Shown piece by piece: positions 32,635 to 42,932 of a stretch of 64,000 nucleotides of DNA (position 1 is the stretch's first letter; each line of letters starts with the position of its first letter). The notes under the pieces are model-generated. The model ran no database searches. It had not been told where the DNA came from and saw only the letters and a program-made list of their open reading frames with translations. Both the position numbers and the translations under genes were made by a program. Source of the stretch: Lycium barbarum. Taxonomy: Eukaryota; Streptophyta; Magnoliopsida; Solanales; Solanaceae. The stretch lies in assembly GCF_019175385.1 (NCBI RefSeq), contig NC_083346.1, forward strand, positions 63,021,821-63,085,820. The letters are read 5' to 3'.

Positions 32635-34054
32635 ATGCCGATGAAGAGGAAAGCTACGGCGGCCCAGAAGGGCAAGATGGTGGTTGGAAGCAGAGTCGAA
32701 CGGGAGCTACCAGCGGTAGTAGAGGGAGACGAGTCCCATAATGAAGGTCCCTCTCAGACTTCTCCTGCTTCCCCTGTATCAGCAGAGTAGGAGAGAGCTC
32801 CAGCTCCAGCCCCAGCACCTCCAGTTCCACCGCCAACAGCTTCGGGCCAGCAGATGGCAGAAGCTATTCAGTTGTTGACCCAGTTAGTTGCCGCACAGGC
32901 TCAACGACAAGATGCAGACCTGGAAGACAGGGCGGTGAGTCCAAGGGCCCGTGACTTTATTACCCTAAAACCTCCGGAGTTTTATGGATCGAAACCAGAG
33001 GAAGACCCGCAGAGTTTCATAGATGAAATGTTAAGGACACTGAGGATAATACATGCTTCGGACACAGAGTCAGTGGAATTGGCTTCATACAGGTTGCGGG
33101 ATGTAGCAGTTCTGTGGTATAATAGTTGGATATCTTCGAGGGGAGCAAATGCCCCTCCCCCGGTTTGGCAGGAGTTCACTGAGGCATTTTTGCGACATTT
33201 CTTACCGCCGGAGGTTCGACGAACCCGAGCTGATATGTTTTTGAATCTTAAACAGGGAAATATGAATGTCCGAGAATATAGCCTTCGCTTTAACTCTCTA
33301 GCGGTATGCTCCAGCCATGGTGGCTGATATGGGAGATCATGTACACCGATTCGTGAGTGGGTTAGGGCCACATTTAATTAAGGAATGCTTGACGGCTTCA
33401 CTCCAGGATGAGATGACTATTGCTCGTATTCAGGCTCACGCCCAAAACCTGGAGGAATGACATCAGTTACAGAGAAGTGAGTGTTATTCGGATAGGAGCT
33501 CCAGAAAAAGGGCCAGATCTTTCGGAGCTAGAAGTGAGTATATTGGGCGACAGGCACAGGAGCAGTCCAGGATTTTGAGCCCCCAGTACAACAGTGGATC
33601 TGGTCAGACAAGGCCGCCCCCACCACAGTGTAATCAGTGTGGTAGGATGCATTCGGGACAGTGCCGTCTGGGTTCGAATGCTTGTTATGCTTGCGGACAG
33701 ATGGGGCATATGATGCGTGATTGCCCCTCGATGCGAGGTAGAGGTGCGGGTCAGCCCATGTGATCGGTAGCCGGTTCATCATCGTCCGTGCGCCCTCCTG
33801 GACAATCTTCCCAGGCTCCAACAAGCCGGGGCCTAGGCAGAGGAGGGGCACCCCGTTCAGCCGGTCCTCCGCACCGTATATATGCATTGACAGGACGGCA
33901 GGATCCTGAAGCTTCCCCAAACGCAGCTACAGGTACACTATTGACATTTTCCTATTATATGTATGTGTTAATTGATCTAGATTCTACCTTATCATGTACC
34001 GCCCCGTATATTACTGAACGTATTGGGAAATTAGGAATTCAGAATGAAAGGTAG
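32635..34054 (+). pseudogene. gag and truncated protease, tandem element body 2
   Basis: ATG at 32635, with the same TAG and TGA lesions as body 1. It also has a private 2-base deletion near 33302, which ends the gag core frame at 33327. The zinc knuckles are open in the shifted frame from 33575, confirming that body 1's insertion near 27860 is the private change there. A further private TGA follows the knuckle region (33761-33763). The protease stub and the departure point after TERIG are identical to body 1, so the pol deletion predates the duplication. Confidence 0.88.
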
Positions 34055-34748
34055 CCGTACACATAGGTAAAAGGTGAATAGTAGTGATTGTGGAGGCTAA
34101 AATAGTGATTAAAAGAGAAAGATGCGTTATGAGAGCGTTTCGGAAATTGTCAAGACCTCAACTCGCCCCAGATTACGTGATAAAGGTAGTCTGGGAAAGT
34201 GGAGGTAAAAATACTAGCGTTAACACACTAAAATGCATTAAAGTTTCGAGGTTAAGCGTGCTAGGGTGAGAACAATTTCAGGATGGGTGACCCCCTGGGA
34301 AAGATGCTGAAAATTCCATAAATGTAAGAATAAGAGACGAATGTAAAATTAGGCTAACCTAAGAGAAATTAGAGTAAGTGGGGCAGTTAGAAGCCCTATA
34401 GAGGCCGCGTAGGCTGAGACGGATTAGACTAGCGGGAAGGGAGAAAGCACGATCCGGCTTTAGGATTAACAAAAGTTCGAATATCGTTTGGAAATGTTTG
34501 TAAGTAAAATAGTAGTAATATATATATATGTTCGTAACATATCATTTATGACTGTAGAATTCCAGAAATAGTGTTACAATATATAGAAGATCGCAAAAGC
34601 GATGGTTATTTAAAGAGCATAGGCGTACATAGACCCTCTTAATAAAGAGGGGGGGAAAACATGCTAGACTTAAAATGAACTGGGATGATTCGAGCTCCGA
34701 AAAAGGTAGACCTCCCCGAAGTATCATAATGTACCATAAGGCCAGTTC
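34055..34748 (+). other. Non-coding 3' part of body 2
   Basis: Nearly identical to 28338-29031; nothing coding. Confidence 0.7.
34222..34308 (+). other. 5S rRNA-derived segment, body 2
   Basis: Box A part from 34250, box C part 34280-34301, same nine-base spacing as body 1. The two copies differ by a single base just after box C (GGGAAAG against GGGAAAT), so both boxes are unchanged between them. Confidence 0.82.
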
Positions 34749-34792
34749 AACATTCGAGGATGAATGTTCTAAAGGGGGGGGGGGGGGGAGGA
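34749..34792 (+). other. Pre-PPT hairpin and polypurine tract, body 2
   Basis: AACATTCG-agga-TGAATGTT leaves a G-T closing pair, intermediate between the usual form and body 1. The G run then leads to LTR3. Confidence 0.85.
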
Positions 34793-37700
34793 TGTTATAT
34801 CCCGCATTTTTGTGCGTTCGGGTAATTGTAGATAATCGCGGGAAGGTAACAAGTAAGGCCATATTTTATTTTGTTTGGCATATGAGTTGCTTATGAAGAA
34901 TTTAGAAGCGGAAATATTAAGAAAGGCTAGGGGCAAAAAGGTAAATTTGCAATATGACTCATAGAAACATAGAGGAATGCTAGGGGTAAATTTGGAATTT
35001 GGAGAATAATGTTTCATGAATTGTAAAGCACAAAAAAACGAAGTGGGCTTGGGTGTTGGGCCATGTTTGGCCGTCCACATGGTGGTGGGCTTAAGCCCAC
35101 ATGTGAGTTTAATGAACTAAATAAAAAGATGACAAAGTCATCTTATTCACTTAAGTCTCTAGAAATTTCAAGAAATTAAAGAACAAGAAAAGAAGGAGAA
35201 AATCACAAGGGCCATTCGGCCACCCCTAAACCCACAAGAACTTTGAACAATTCTTCACCAAAAATCATTCTCTTCTAGCCAAACAATCCATTGAAGGGCC
35301 CTTAGCAAGGTGGAGTATTCATTGGAGGATGAAAAACATATATTCATATAGTTGCAAATTCTAGCCAAGTGAAGAATCAAGGAATAAGGTAAGAATTCAT
35401 TCCCTTTTTATGTTATGGATGTTTGTGCATGTTGTAGTGTATGAAAATGAGTGGAATTCATGAAGAACATGAATATAGGGGTGGTGGCCGTGAGAGTAGG
35501 GTGTGTAGGGATCATGTTTTAATTATTTCATATAGTGTTTGGTTGTTGTTGTTAATAATGGAAGTTGGATGATTTTAGTGAGGTTGTAGCCATGTGTGCA
35601 TGATGTTGGTCGTGTGATGTATAGCATGTATATAGCCGTGTATATTTGTTGTATTGTGAAGGGTTGGTGAGCAAATTTTATTGGTAATTTGGTTGGTAGT
35701 GTGTGGATTTTATATTGCTAATAAAGGCTTGATGAGCTTAGTGGAGTTGTAGTAGTTGGAGACTTGTTTTAGAAGTTTATGTAAATTGAATATGATGTTC
35801 TTGCATGTATGGAATATAATGTTTTTAGTATGATGTTGTTAGTGCGTAAATTATTAGGTTGTTAATGTTGTTATTGGAGTTGGAAGGTCTTGAAGGAAGT
35901 AGTATATTGATTGAGTTGTTAGAATGTATCTTGGGTTGATTATTGAAATTGTTAGTATGATTGTTGGCATTGTTATTGATAGTTTGGCCGGGTTGAATTC
36001 CCGGATTGTTGTTGATTAAAAATTGGCCAAGTTAGATTTTTGGGAATGGTGTATTTACAGGGGAAGTGCTGCCGAAATTTCGGTAGATAAGTGTCACTTT
36101 AAGATTCCACTTCTAGGTGGTCTAATTAATGTTTGGTAAATGTGACCAATTGTAGATTTTGGAAGAATTTGGAACTTGAATTTGGAGTAGCGTAAGAAGC
36201 GGAAAAGTTATGTAAGGCTTTACCTTTCCTTCTTTTGGCATGTCTTAGGCGTAATAGGTTTGGATACGAGCCTTGGAGACGATTCTATTCCCAGAAATCC
36301 AAGATTGAATTTGACCCTTTTTCATTCAATAGAATTGAACTAAGTTTTTCATGCCTTGTTGAAAAATTGCTTTAACATCCATAACTTGCCCGAACGGAAC
36401 CGAATGTCACCAAGACTTTCGTAAGTGACTTCATAAAGCCTAATGTACGTAATTTGTGTACGCCACCTCTGTTGACCCGAGGTGGGCCCACTATTCCGGA
36501 ATCCTCCCCTATTATTCTATTTGACTTATTTCCGCACGGTAATTGAAGGAAACTTTTGGTTATTGTTTCGACGTTAGGATTTCACATTTGTTTTCATATC
36601 TCCTTGATCTCGAAAGTTAGATGTCATGACCCCCGAAGCTACGATTTCATAATCGCTCCCGTATTTTACTTATTTTTGAAAGATAGATGTTTATGATTCT
36701 ATAGCATGATTCTCTTAATAGTAACTCGTAAATGTTTCCCCAAGTGTCTATACCTTCCCGAATAAAGGTTTATGATTTTGTAAGCTTTATGACTACAACG
36801 ACGGATACGTATTTACAATGATAATGATGAAGTCAAACAAAAGAATATGTCTAGGATGGTTATGACAAGAATGGTTTTATGTCTAAAAGTGTAAGTTAAG
36901 GAGTCAAAATGAACATAAGAAGGAGGAGTTAGTTGTTGACCTTTAACTTAAATCCTAGAATACGACTCTATTTTCTAAAGATTCTAAAGGGTATGAATAA
37001 ATGTTTTATAAGGCTTATGGTCTTATTCCACGCTTTCTCTTAATGCCATTCTTCTTTGATAGTCTCGCCTTATAATACTAGTTCTTTCAAGGTGAGTCAG
37101 GGCGATCCTGATTGTTCCATAATGTAATCGGAGGTTACCGACCTTACGTCACTCCGATAGAGTTGTAGCTTTCACTTGGGCTCTCATGCATGCTTTATAC
37201 CTATGTATGATTTGTTTTATGACACCACGCCGTCCAACGGGCGGCCGGGCAGACACAACACTACAGTGGGCAGATTATGATTACCCCGGACGCGGGAGGC
37301 CTGGACGCGGGCTTAGTACACCGTACCTACATGGTCGGGCAGTTTACTTACAGATATTTACATGTTTTTTTTTAGAAAGCTAGCATGCATGGCATCCGCC
37401 CTAATGGGCACTCAGAAGTACAGATTACTCTTTTACCCCATGATATGCTCAGGTAGCGTTACACCGTACCTATATGGTCGGGCAGCATTACACCATACCT
37501 ACATGGTCGGGCAGTTTACTCGAGATATCTATATGTTATTTTTAGAGGTAAAGTTAGCTTGCATGATATCTGCCTTAAGAGGCAAATAGAGGTACAGGTT
37601 ATATTCCTTCTCTATGTTGTGTTTTATGTCCTTTATTATGATCTTATGTTACTATTTATGCCTTACATACTCGGTACATTATTCGTACTGACGTCCCTTC

Positions 37701-38127
37701 TTGCGGACGCTGCGTTTCATGCCACGCAGGTAAGCAGGTTGACAGAGTTGATTCCTAGGAGCTCCACCAGCGGTATATTGAGAGTGCTCCAGTTCTTCCG
37801 GGGCTTCAGCTTATTGGTACTATTTTGTGTACATATTCAGGCACGGCAGAACCCGGCCCATCTTGTATATTTATGTATCCTACTTAGAGGCTCGTAGACA
37901 GATATGTACAATTATATGATTTGCAGCTTTGTTTGTCCTTGAGGATGTATAATATGTTAGTATAGTTTATTAACACATGTTTACAATTATGTTATTAATG
38001 ATGGTATTAAGTAAAGAAACGACGGCATTATCATACGACCCACTTAGTAGTAAGAGTAAGGTACGAGATAAGAGGTGCTCGGTATAAGTATCGGGTACCC
38101 GTCACGGCCCCTAGTCGGGTCGTGACA
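34793..38127 (+). repeat. LTR3 of the tandem element
   Basis: 3335 bases; shares the 14-base deletion and a G (near 35011) with LTR1. Donor-like AAGGTAAG with GT at 35389. Ends GTCGTGACA at the right duplication TTACG. Confidence 0.93.
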
Positions 38128-38288
38128 TTACGATAGGCTGCCAGAGCAGAGATTAACTCTGTGTGAACACGCCTTGAGGTGGCACGAACGCGCAGAGGAA
38201 CCAGGGGCTAATTCAGCCCGAATGTGCCCAAAGGTGGCGCGAACGCGCTGAATAAATCCTAGGTCGGTGCAAACGGACTCTAGAATGT

Positions 38289-38295
38289 TATATAA
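38289..38295 (+). promoter_or_regulatory. Candidate TATA box of element C
   Basis: TATATAA is followed by a C- and A-rich stretch (about 38320-38345) typical of a plant start region. It lies in the first third of the LTR, which would make the last 1.8 kb of the LTR transcribed. Confidence 0.5.
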
Positions 38296-39158
38296 GGGGC
38301 TTACCCCCTCAGTTTTCATCAAAACACCCCTCTAAACTACCCAAAATTTATCGAATATTCACCTAACTTCCGGTTATAAAATTTTAGCGCAAATTAAGTG
38401 GAAATCTCTGGATTTAGTTTCGGACAGCGTATAGTTACGAATGTAATATCGTATTACGGCGAATCTAGGCTTGGATTCAAGGTGAAAAGTGAAGATATTA
38501 TGGTTCCAGCGGAAGTAAGGTATGAATCTTCCCTTATTAATATTGATTTAGGTTTATTCACAGAGGTAAAGCTATTAAATGATCGTATAATAAATTTGTT
38601 GGTTGAGAAATTAAATAAATATCGTGTGGCATATTTCATGGAATATTTTGTAATTGATGATGATGCTACTGGCGTTGGTGTTGTTGTTGTTCTGTTGGCT
38701 GTTGATATTGTAATTTCAGGATAGGGATATAAACAGGGGAGATGCTGCCCGAATTTTGGCAGATTCTTAAGGAGTTTAATTTGAAGACTTATGATAAGCA
38801 TATGACGATAGGCCTAACCATAATATGAATGATTTTATATGTAGATTGCAAGATCGGAAATAGGTGGGAAAGTCGAGAAGTGAACTTTCACTTATGTTAA
38901 GGCTAGTCCCTTTCTTTCCAAAGGCATGATTCCTTTCTTATGAACCTATACATGTTTTCCACAATGTCCTTATTTCCAAAAGCTAGAGATTTATGATTCT
39001 TAGAGTTATTATGATGCTAAAGATGAGTCTGTTTTATGATGATAATGATGATGATGATGATCCTATTTCTAGAAGTTTGAAAATTAATGGTTTTATTGCT
39101 ATCATGAGATTATTGAGTATATTTCATGATGTCCTTGGTTTTAGTCATTGTTGTTGAT

Positions 39159-39194
39159 CTATCGGAGGTTACCGACCTTACGTCACTCCGATAG
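39159..39194 (+). promoter_or_regulatory. TGACG-motif stem, element C LTR
   Basis: A perfect nine-base stem, CTATCGGAG (39159-39167) with CTCCGATAG (39186-39194), encloses TTACGTCA at 39178-39185: the best-formed example. Confidence 0.6.
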
Positions 39195-39536
39195 AGTTGT
39201 AGGCTTTAATTGGGCTCTCATACATGCTTATTTTTATGTATGATTACACCGAGCCTAGTTGGTTGGGCAGACACCACCTCAGTGGGCGGCTTATGGATAT
39301 GATAATAACATCGTGCCTATATGGCTGGGCAGACACCACTAGTGGGCGGCGTGAGATGGCTACCCTTGACGCGGGAGGCCCGGATGCGGGCTAATGATTA
39401 TGTTATATATGTATGAGAAATGTTTTTGAAAGAAAAGCTAAGAATGCATAATATCTTCCTTAAGAGGCAATCAGATGTACAGGTTATCCTTATATCATGT
39501 TATATTTCATATTTCTTATTATGTTGTTATTCATGC

Positions 39537-39604
39537 CTTACATACTCAGTACATTATTCATACTGACGTCCTTTTTTGTGGATACCGTGTTCATACCTGC
39601 AGGT
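39537..39604 (+). promoter_or_regulatory. Triple stem-loop module, element C LTR
   Basis: First stem CAGTAC with ATACTG; the second is reduced to TCC with GGA; the third is not formed. Confidence 0.4.
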
Positions 39605-39885
39605 TCAGGTAGCCAGACTGGTGATCCAGTTCAGTAGGTTTTCTACTCAGCCACAGTCAGTGCACTCCATTTGATCCGGAGCTGTGGTCCTTCTTGGTAT
39701 GCTATTTTGATACGTGCATATATGGGTATGACGGGGCCTTTCTTGTCTTTTCTATAGTTCGCATTCCATAGGGGTCTGTAGACAGTAGTAAATAGTAGGA
39801 TGTTGTGTTATTCTATCAGCTCTTATTTTGTTGTACAACATATGTAGTGGCCAAGTCGGCCTGCACTGTTATCCTTAGTGTGCGC

Positions 39886-39905
39886 GCACACACACACACA
39901 CACAT
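39886..39905 (+). repeat. (CA)n microsatellite
   Basis: GCGC, then about ten CA units, then TATATATG. Confidence 0.9.
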
Positions 39906-40098
39906 ATATATGCATGAATTGTGAGTTTTCAATGCTGAGTTTATGGTAATAATTTTACAAAATACGGTGTAGCTCAGTTATAAGTTATATATATGGGCCA
40001 CCAGGTCACTCAATATGACGCAAGTACGAGTCTAGGGGTGCTCAGTCGGTAGTGGTTGGGCACTCATCGCGGCTCATCGGCTTGGGCCATGACAAAAG

Positions 40099-40110
40099 TG
40101 GCATCAGAGC
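40099..40110 (+). other. Primer binding site, element C
   Basis: TGGCATCAGAGC, one base (T to C) from the initiator-Met match of the other elements. Confidence 0.85.
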
Positions 40111-40153
40111 AGTTCTGTCCTAGGGATTGTCTACAGACTGTGTCCAGTAGAGT

Positions 40154-40193
40154 CTTTTTTATGGGTGTGAAGTGCGCAACACTTATAAACAAG
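40154..40193 (+). other. Leader stem-loop with TGCGCA palindrome, element C
   Basis: Outer CTTTTTTAT (40154-40162) with ATAAACAAG (40185-40193), one mismatch. Inner GTGT with ACAC; the loop is GAAG followed by the palindrome TGCGCA (40173-40178). Confidence 0.55.
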
Positions 40194-40237
40194 AGGCTGT
40201 GGGACATTTAGGAATCATTGACCTTTATTTCTATCTT

Positions 40238-40239
40238 AG
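40238..40239 (+). other. Putative splice acceptor before the C open frame
   Basis: ACCTTTATTTCTATCTT, then AG, then ATTGTACGATAGAGCC, about 80 bases before ATG 40320. Confidence 0.45.
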
Positions 40240-40319
40240 ATTGTACGATAGAGCCAAAGTCTAGGAAAGATCGTTTCTGACCCTCTTTTTTTCCTGTAAA
40301 TAAGTGCCGATTGATAAAG

Positions 40320-40871
40320 ATGAAGAGGTCAGCTTCTGATAGTGAGGGTGCAAGGAAGGCCCCCAGGGTGGACACCGAATTGCAGGTACGGGGACAGATT
40401 ATGAGGAGTCTTAGTTACTCCATTGAGGCAGATCTGTCTAAGGATATTGAGACGATTCCCCCAAAGCTGGTGACTTCTATGGAGGAGGATCCATCAGAGG
40501 ATGTCTATGAGATGGACCCATCTGAGGGTTCATATGAGACGCCAGTGGAGCAGGAGACTCCCGAGGTTGCACCAGATTTGGCCCCTCCAGTTTCTCCTAT
40601 TATTGAACATTATGTCCGAGCAGCCATGAGTGTAAGTGTTACGGAGTATTCTAGCCCTCTGTCTTGGCCTTTAGTTAATCAAGAGCTGCCAGAGTATTCA
40701 TATCCTTCGGACTATAACGGGAAAGATGAGGATGGTCAGACCAGTAGATGGTGGGAGGATTATGAAAGAGATATTTCACTTTACAGTCCCCCAGACCAGG
40801 ATCAGGATAGGCCGACTACAGGTATATGGGTCTTTTATCGAAATTCCTTATGTTATGTGCGATTATTATAG
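40320..40871 (+). CDS. Unknown acidic protein of element C
   Basis: An intact frame of 183 codons. ATG 40320 is chosen because it is the first ATG downstream of the putative acceptor and gives a basic start (MKRSASDSEGARKAPR). Residues 30-80 are acidic with repeats of the EEDPSED and MDPSEGS kind; residues 80-105 are rich in P, E and V; the rest has scattered aromatic residues (SRWWEDYERD). No zinc knuckle, catalytic motif, signal peptide or membrane segment is seen. It stands where gag would be and is homologous to the broken frame of E (20835-21017). I do not recognise the family; a gag-associated or accessory role is only a guess. Confidence 0.55.
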   Translation: MKRSASDSEGARKAPRVDTELQVRGQIMRSLSYSIEADLSKDIETIPPKLVTSMEEDPSEDVYEMDPSEGSYETPVEQETPEVAPDLAPPVSPIIEHYVRAAMSVSVTEYSSPLSWPLVNQELPEYSYPSDYNGKDEDGQTSRWWEDYERDISLYSPPDQDQDRPTTGIWVFYRNSLCYVRLL

Positions 40872-42207
40872 GATATAATTTAATAGTTGATGAGTGGGAA
40901 TTCTAAAGGGACCGATAACCGGAGTATTTATGGGTAATTACGACTAAGACATTTTTGCTACTATGAGGAACCTCGGGACTGAAAATGAAAAGAAATCGCG
41001 TGTGTTGACTTGTGGTTATGAAGAATGTTCTAGATATTGGGAATTCCAAAGGTTACGATAGCATTTATCCAACTAGGAGAGTAAAGGACTTTTCTAACCA
41101 TGAAGAAATGCATTACGGAGTTTTACTTGGGTCTTTAATTAGAACTTCAAATCGTTTTGTTTAAAGACATGTGATGAAAGATCATGCAGTAGTAAAAAAG
41201 ACGTGTGTGATTCTCATAAGAAGGTTTACCTTGATTTTTCAGATAGAGGTGGTGAAGGTCACCTGATAACAAAAATAAAATAAAATATAAGAGCGATGTT
41301 AGCTTAGGAATAGAAGGGAAGAGGAGTAGGCATTCGAGTGGGGACCATTCATTAAGTCTATATTGCCAGAAGCTCATAATTAGCACTCATAAAGTATGTT
41401 AAAAAGTCCTATAGGTTTAATATTTAGACATACAGGAATATGAGAAACCAGAATAACCGGAGGAGAGTAGGAGCATATGATCCCTATGATTGAAATTTTA
41501 AATGATCATGAGATATGAGACGGGCTAGATAGGCAAGAAGAGAGGAGATGTATTAAAGCTACAGACTCAGGACAATTTTTAATAGCATTGGGATATTTTG
41601 TAAGTGGGGTATTAATAAGCGATGTACCCGACAACTCATGTATGGCCACATTAACCAGCATGCATTCCCTTAGGATCGATACTATGGTATGCTAAAGGTA
41701 TTGATTGAACTAGGTATTGAAGTTAAGGTAGCAAATGCTACGAGGAAAATTGATTTTTTTTCCCGAATATTGAGGTTGGATAATCATGATGTAATGATAT
41801 CGGGGAAAAGAAGGAAGTGTGTATACAAGAGTGAGGAGATTATGAGGTCATGAAAAGAAGAGATATTGTATGCGAGGGAAATATGTTGCTAGTAAGAGAT
41901 AAATAATGTTTTGAAAAAAAAAGTTTAGGGCGATGGTAGAGGTGAAGAATCACTCGGATAAACCTCTAAAGTAAGTACGAGGAAAGGATAAGGTATCGCA
42001 ATGCGAAATAAAAGACGAATGCGAAGGTCCCGGAAACAGATCTTGACAAACAAAGTTGCAGTATAATAACAATGGGAATGGATATAACCTGAGAGGGAAT
42101 AATTAGACTTTATGAAAGGTGCTAAAGGATTTTTTACTCATAAGGTATATTCGAGGGGATAAATGCGAAGTCATATTGACACATTCATTGAGGAAGTGGA
42201 AAATCTC

Positions 42208-42238
<31 letters not shown>

Positions 42239-42932
42239 TACGACCTTAGAAATAGAAAGGATTCGTATTTCTAACAACATATTCTATGAAATTCGCAGGC
42301 CAATGCTACAAAATGGCAAGTGAGAAAGAGTATAAGCATGGGAAGTTAAGAAAGACCCTAACAGCGAAGGTAAGAAAAGTAGACTAATGAATCGGTTAAG
42401 GAAAGTTGTGTAACCATTAAGGACAAAAGGAAGGTTAACAGGCTAACAAGTCTGGTAAAAAGGCTAACCATTGATAATAGGAGACAAGAACTTTGATAAG
42501 GAGTACAAAACTTCGATCATAAAGGAAAAGGGATAAATACGTGAGGGATGTGCATAAATAGAAGCCATTTACGGCATCGAAAGGGGAGATAAGAAAGGGG
42601 CGAAAGGAGGAAGAAAAAGAAATTATTATGAGCGATTGTGAGTAGGAGAAGGATTGACAAGATATTGGAAAAATTATGACGCCTGATTATGATACAACTA
42701 CCTAGTAAAGGAAGACTATAAAACAGTGTGAGCTGGATGAATGAAAGAGTAGGTCGTGGAAAGTAGCTGAAATAGTACATAGATTACAATAGTATCAAAA
42801 GAAGGAATCAGATCTGGTGGGTGAAGAGATAAGGTCCGTGTAGGGAAGGGAACAAACCTTCAATCGTAGAGTACTTAAGGGATCTAACTATTGTGCAACT
42901 GATAAACTCAAAGAACAAGTAAGGTATGCTAG
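40872..42932 (+). other. Non-coding internal region of element C, left part
   Basis: Purine-rich, many stops on all frames, nothing recognised apart from the C21A9 tract. GCTAG at 42928-42932 is the left duplication of element D. Confidence 0.6.
42209..42238 (+). repeat. C21A9 tract
   Basis: Twenty-one C followed by nine A; on the other strand T9G21. Confidence 0.9.

Larger units (their letters stand above)
23369..38127 (+). mobile_element. Tandem LTR element with three LTRs and two gag-only bodies
   Basis: The order is LTR1 (23369-26702), body 1 (26703-29074), LTR2 (29075-32423), body 2 (32424-34792), LTR3 (34793-38127). Only the outermost ends are flanked by a duplication, TTAAG (23364-23368) and TTACG (38128-38132), one mismatch. 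So the whole 14.8 kb entered, or was enlarged, as one locus; it is not two independent insertions. Each body has primer site, leader stem, gag, the first codons of protease, a 5S-rRNA-like segment and a polypurine tract, and no pol. LTR pairs differ by a little over 1 percent by eye, the bodies by just under 1 percent. Confidence 0.92.
38133..40094 (+). repeat. 5' LTR of element C, second part
   Basis: Resumes the C LTR after the tandem element and ends GGGCCATGACA. It contains TATATAA (38289-38295), a TGACG stem, dyads with GGGCAG (39240-39360), a triple stem-loop and a CA tract. Confidence 0.88.

Noticed and set aside
23369..38127. Two independent insertions of the same element side by side
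   Set aside because: The middle LTR has a polypurine tract on its left and a primer site on its right and no target duplication of its own.
40320..40871. Reading the acidic frame of C as ordinary gag
   Set aside because: No PPEF/DP core, no SLARYAP block and no zinc knuckle, all of which are clear in B, D and the tandem bodies.
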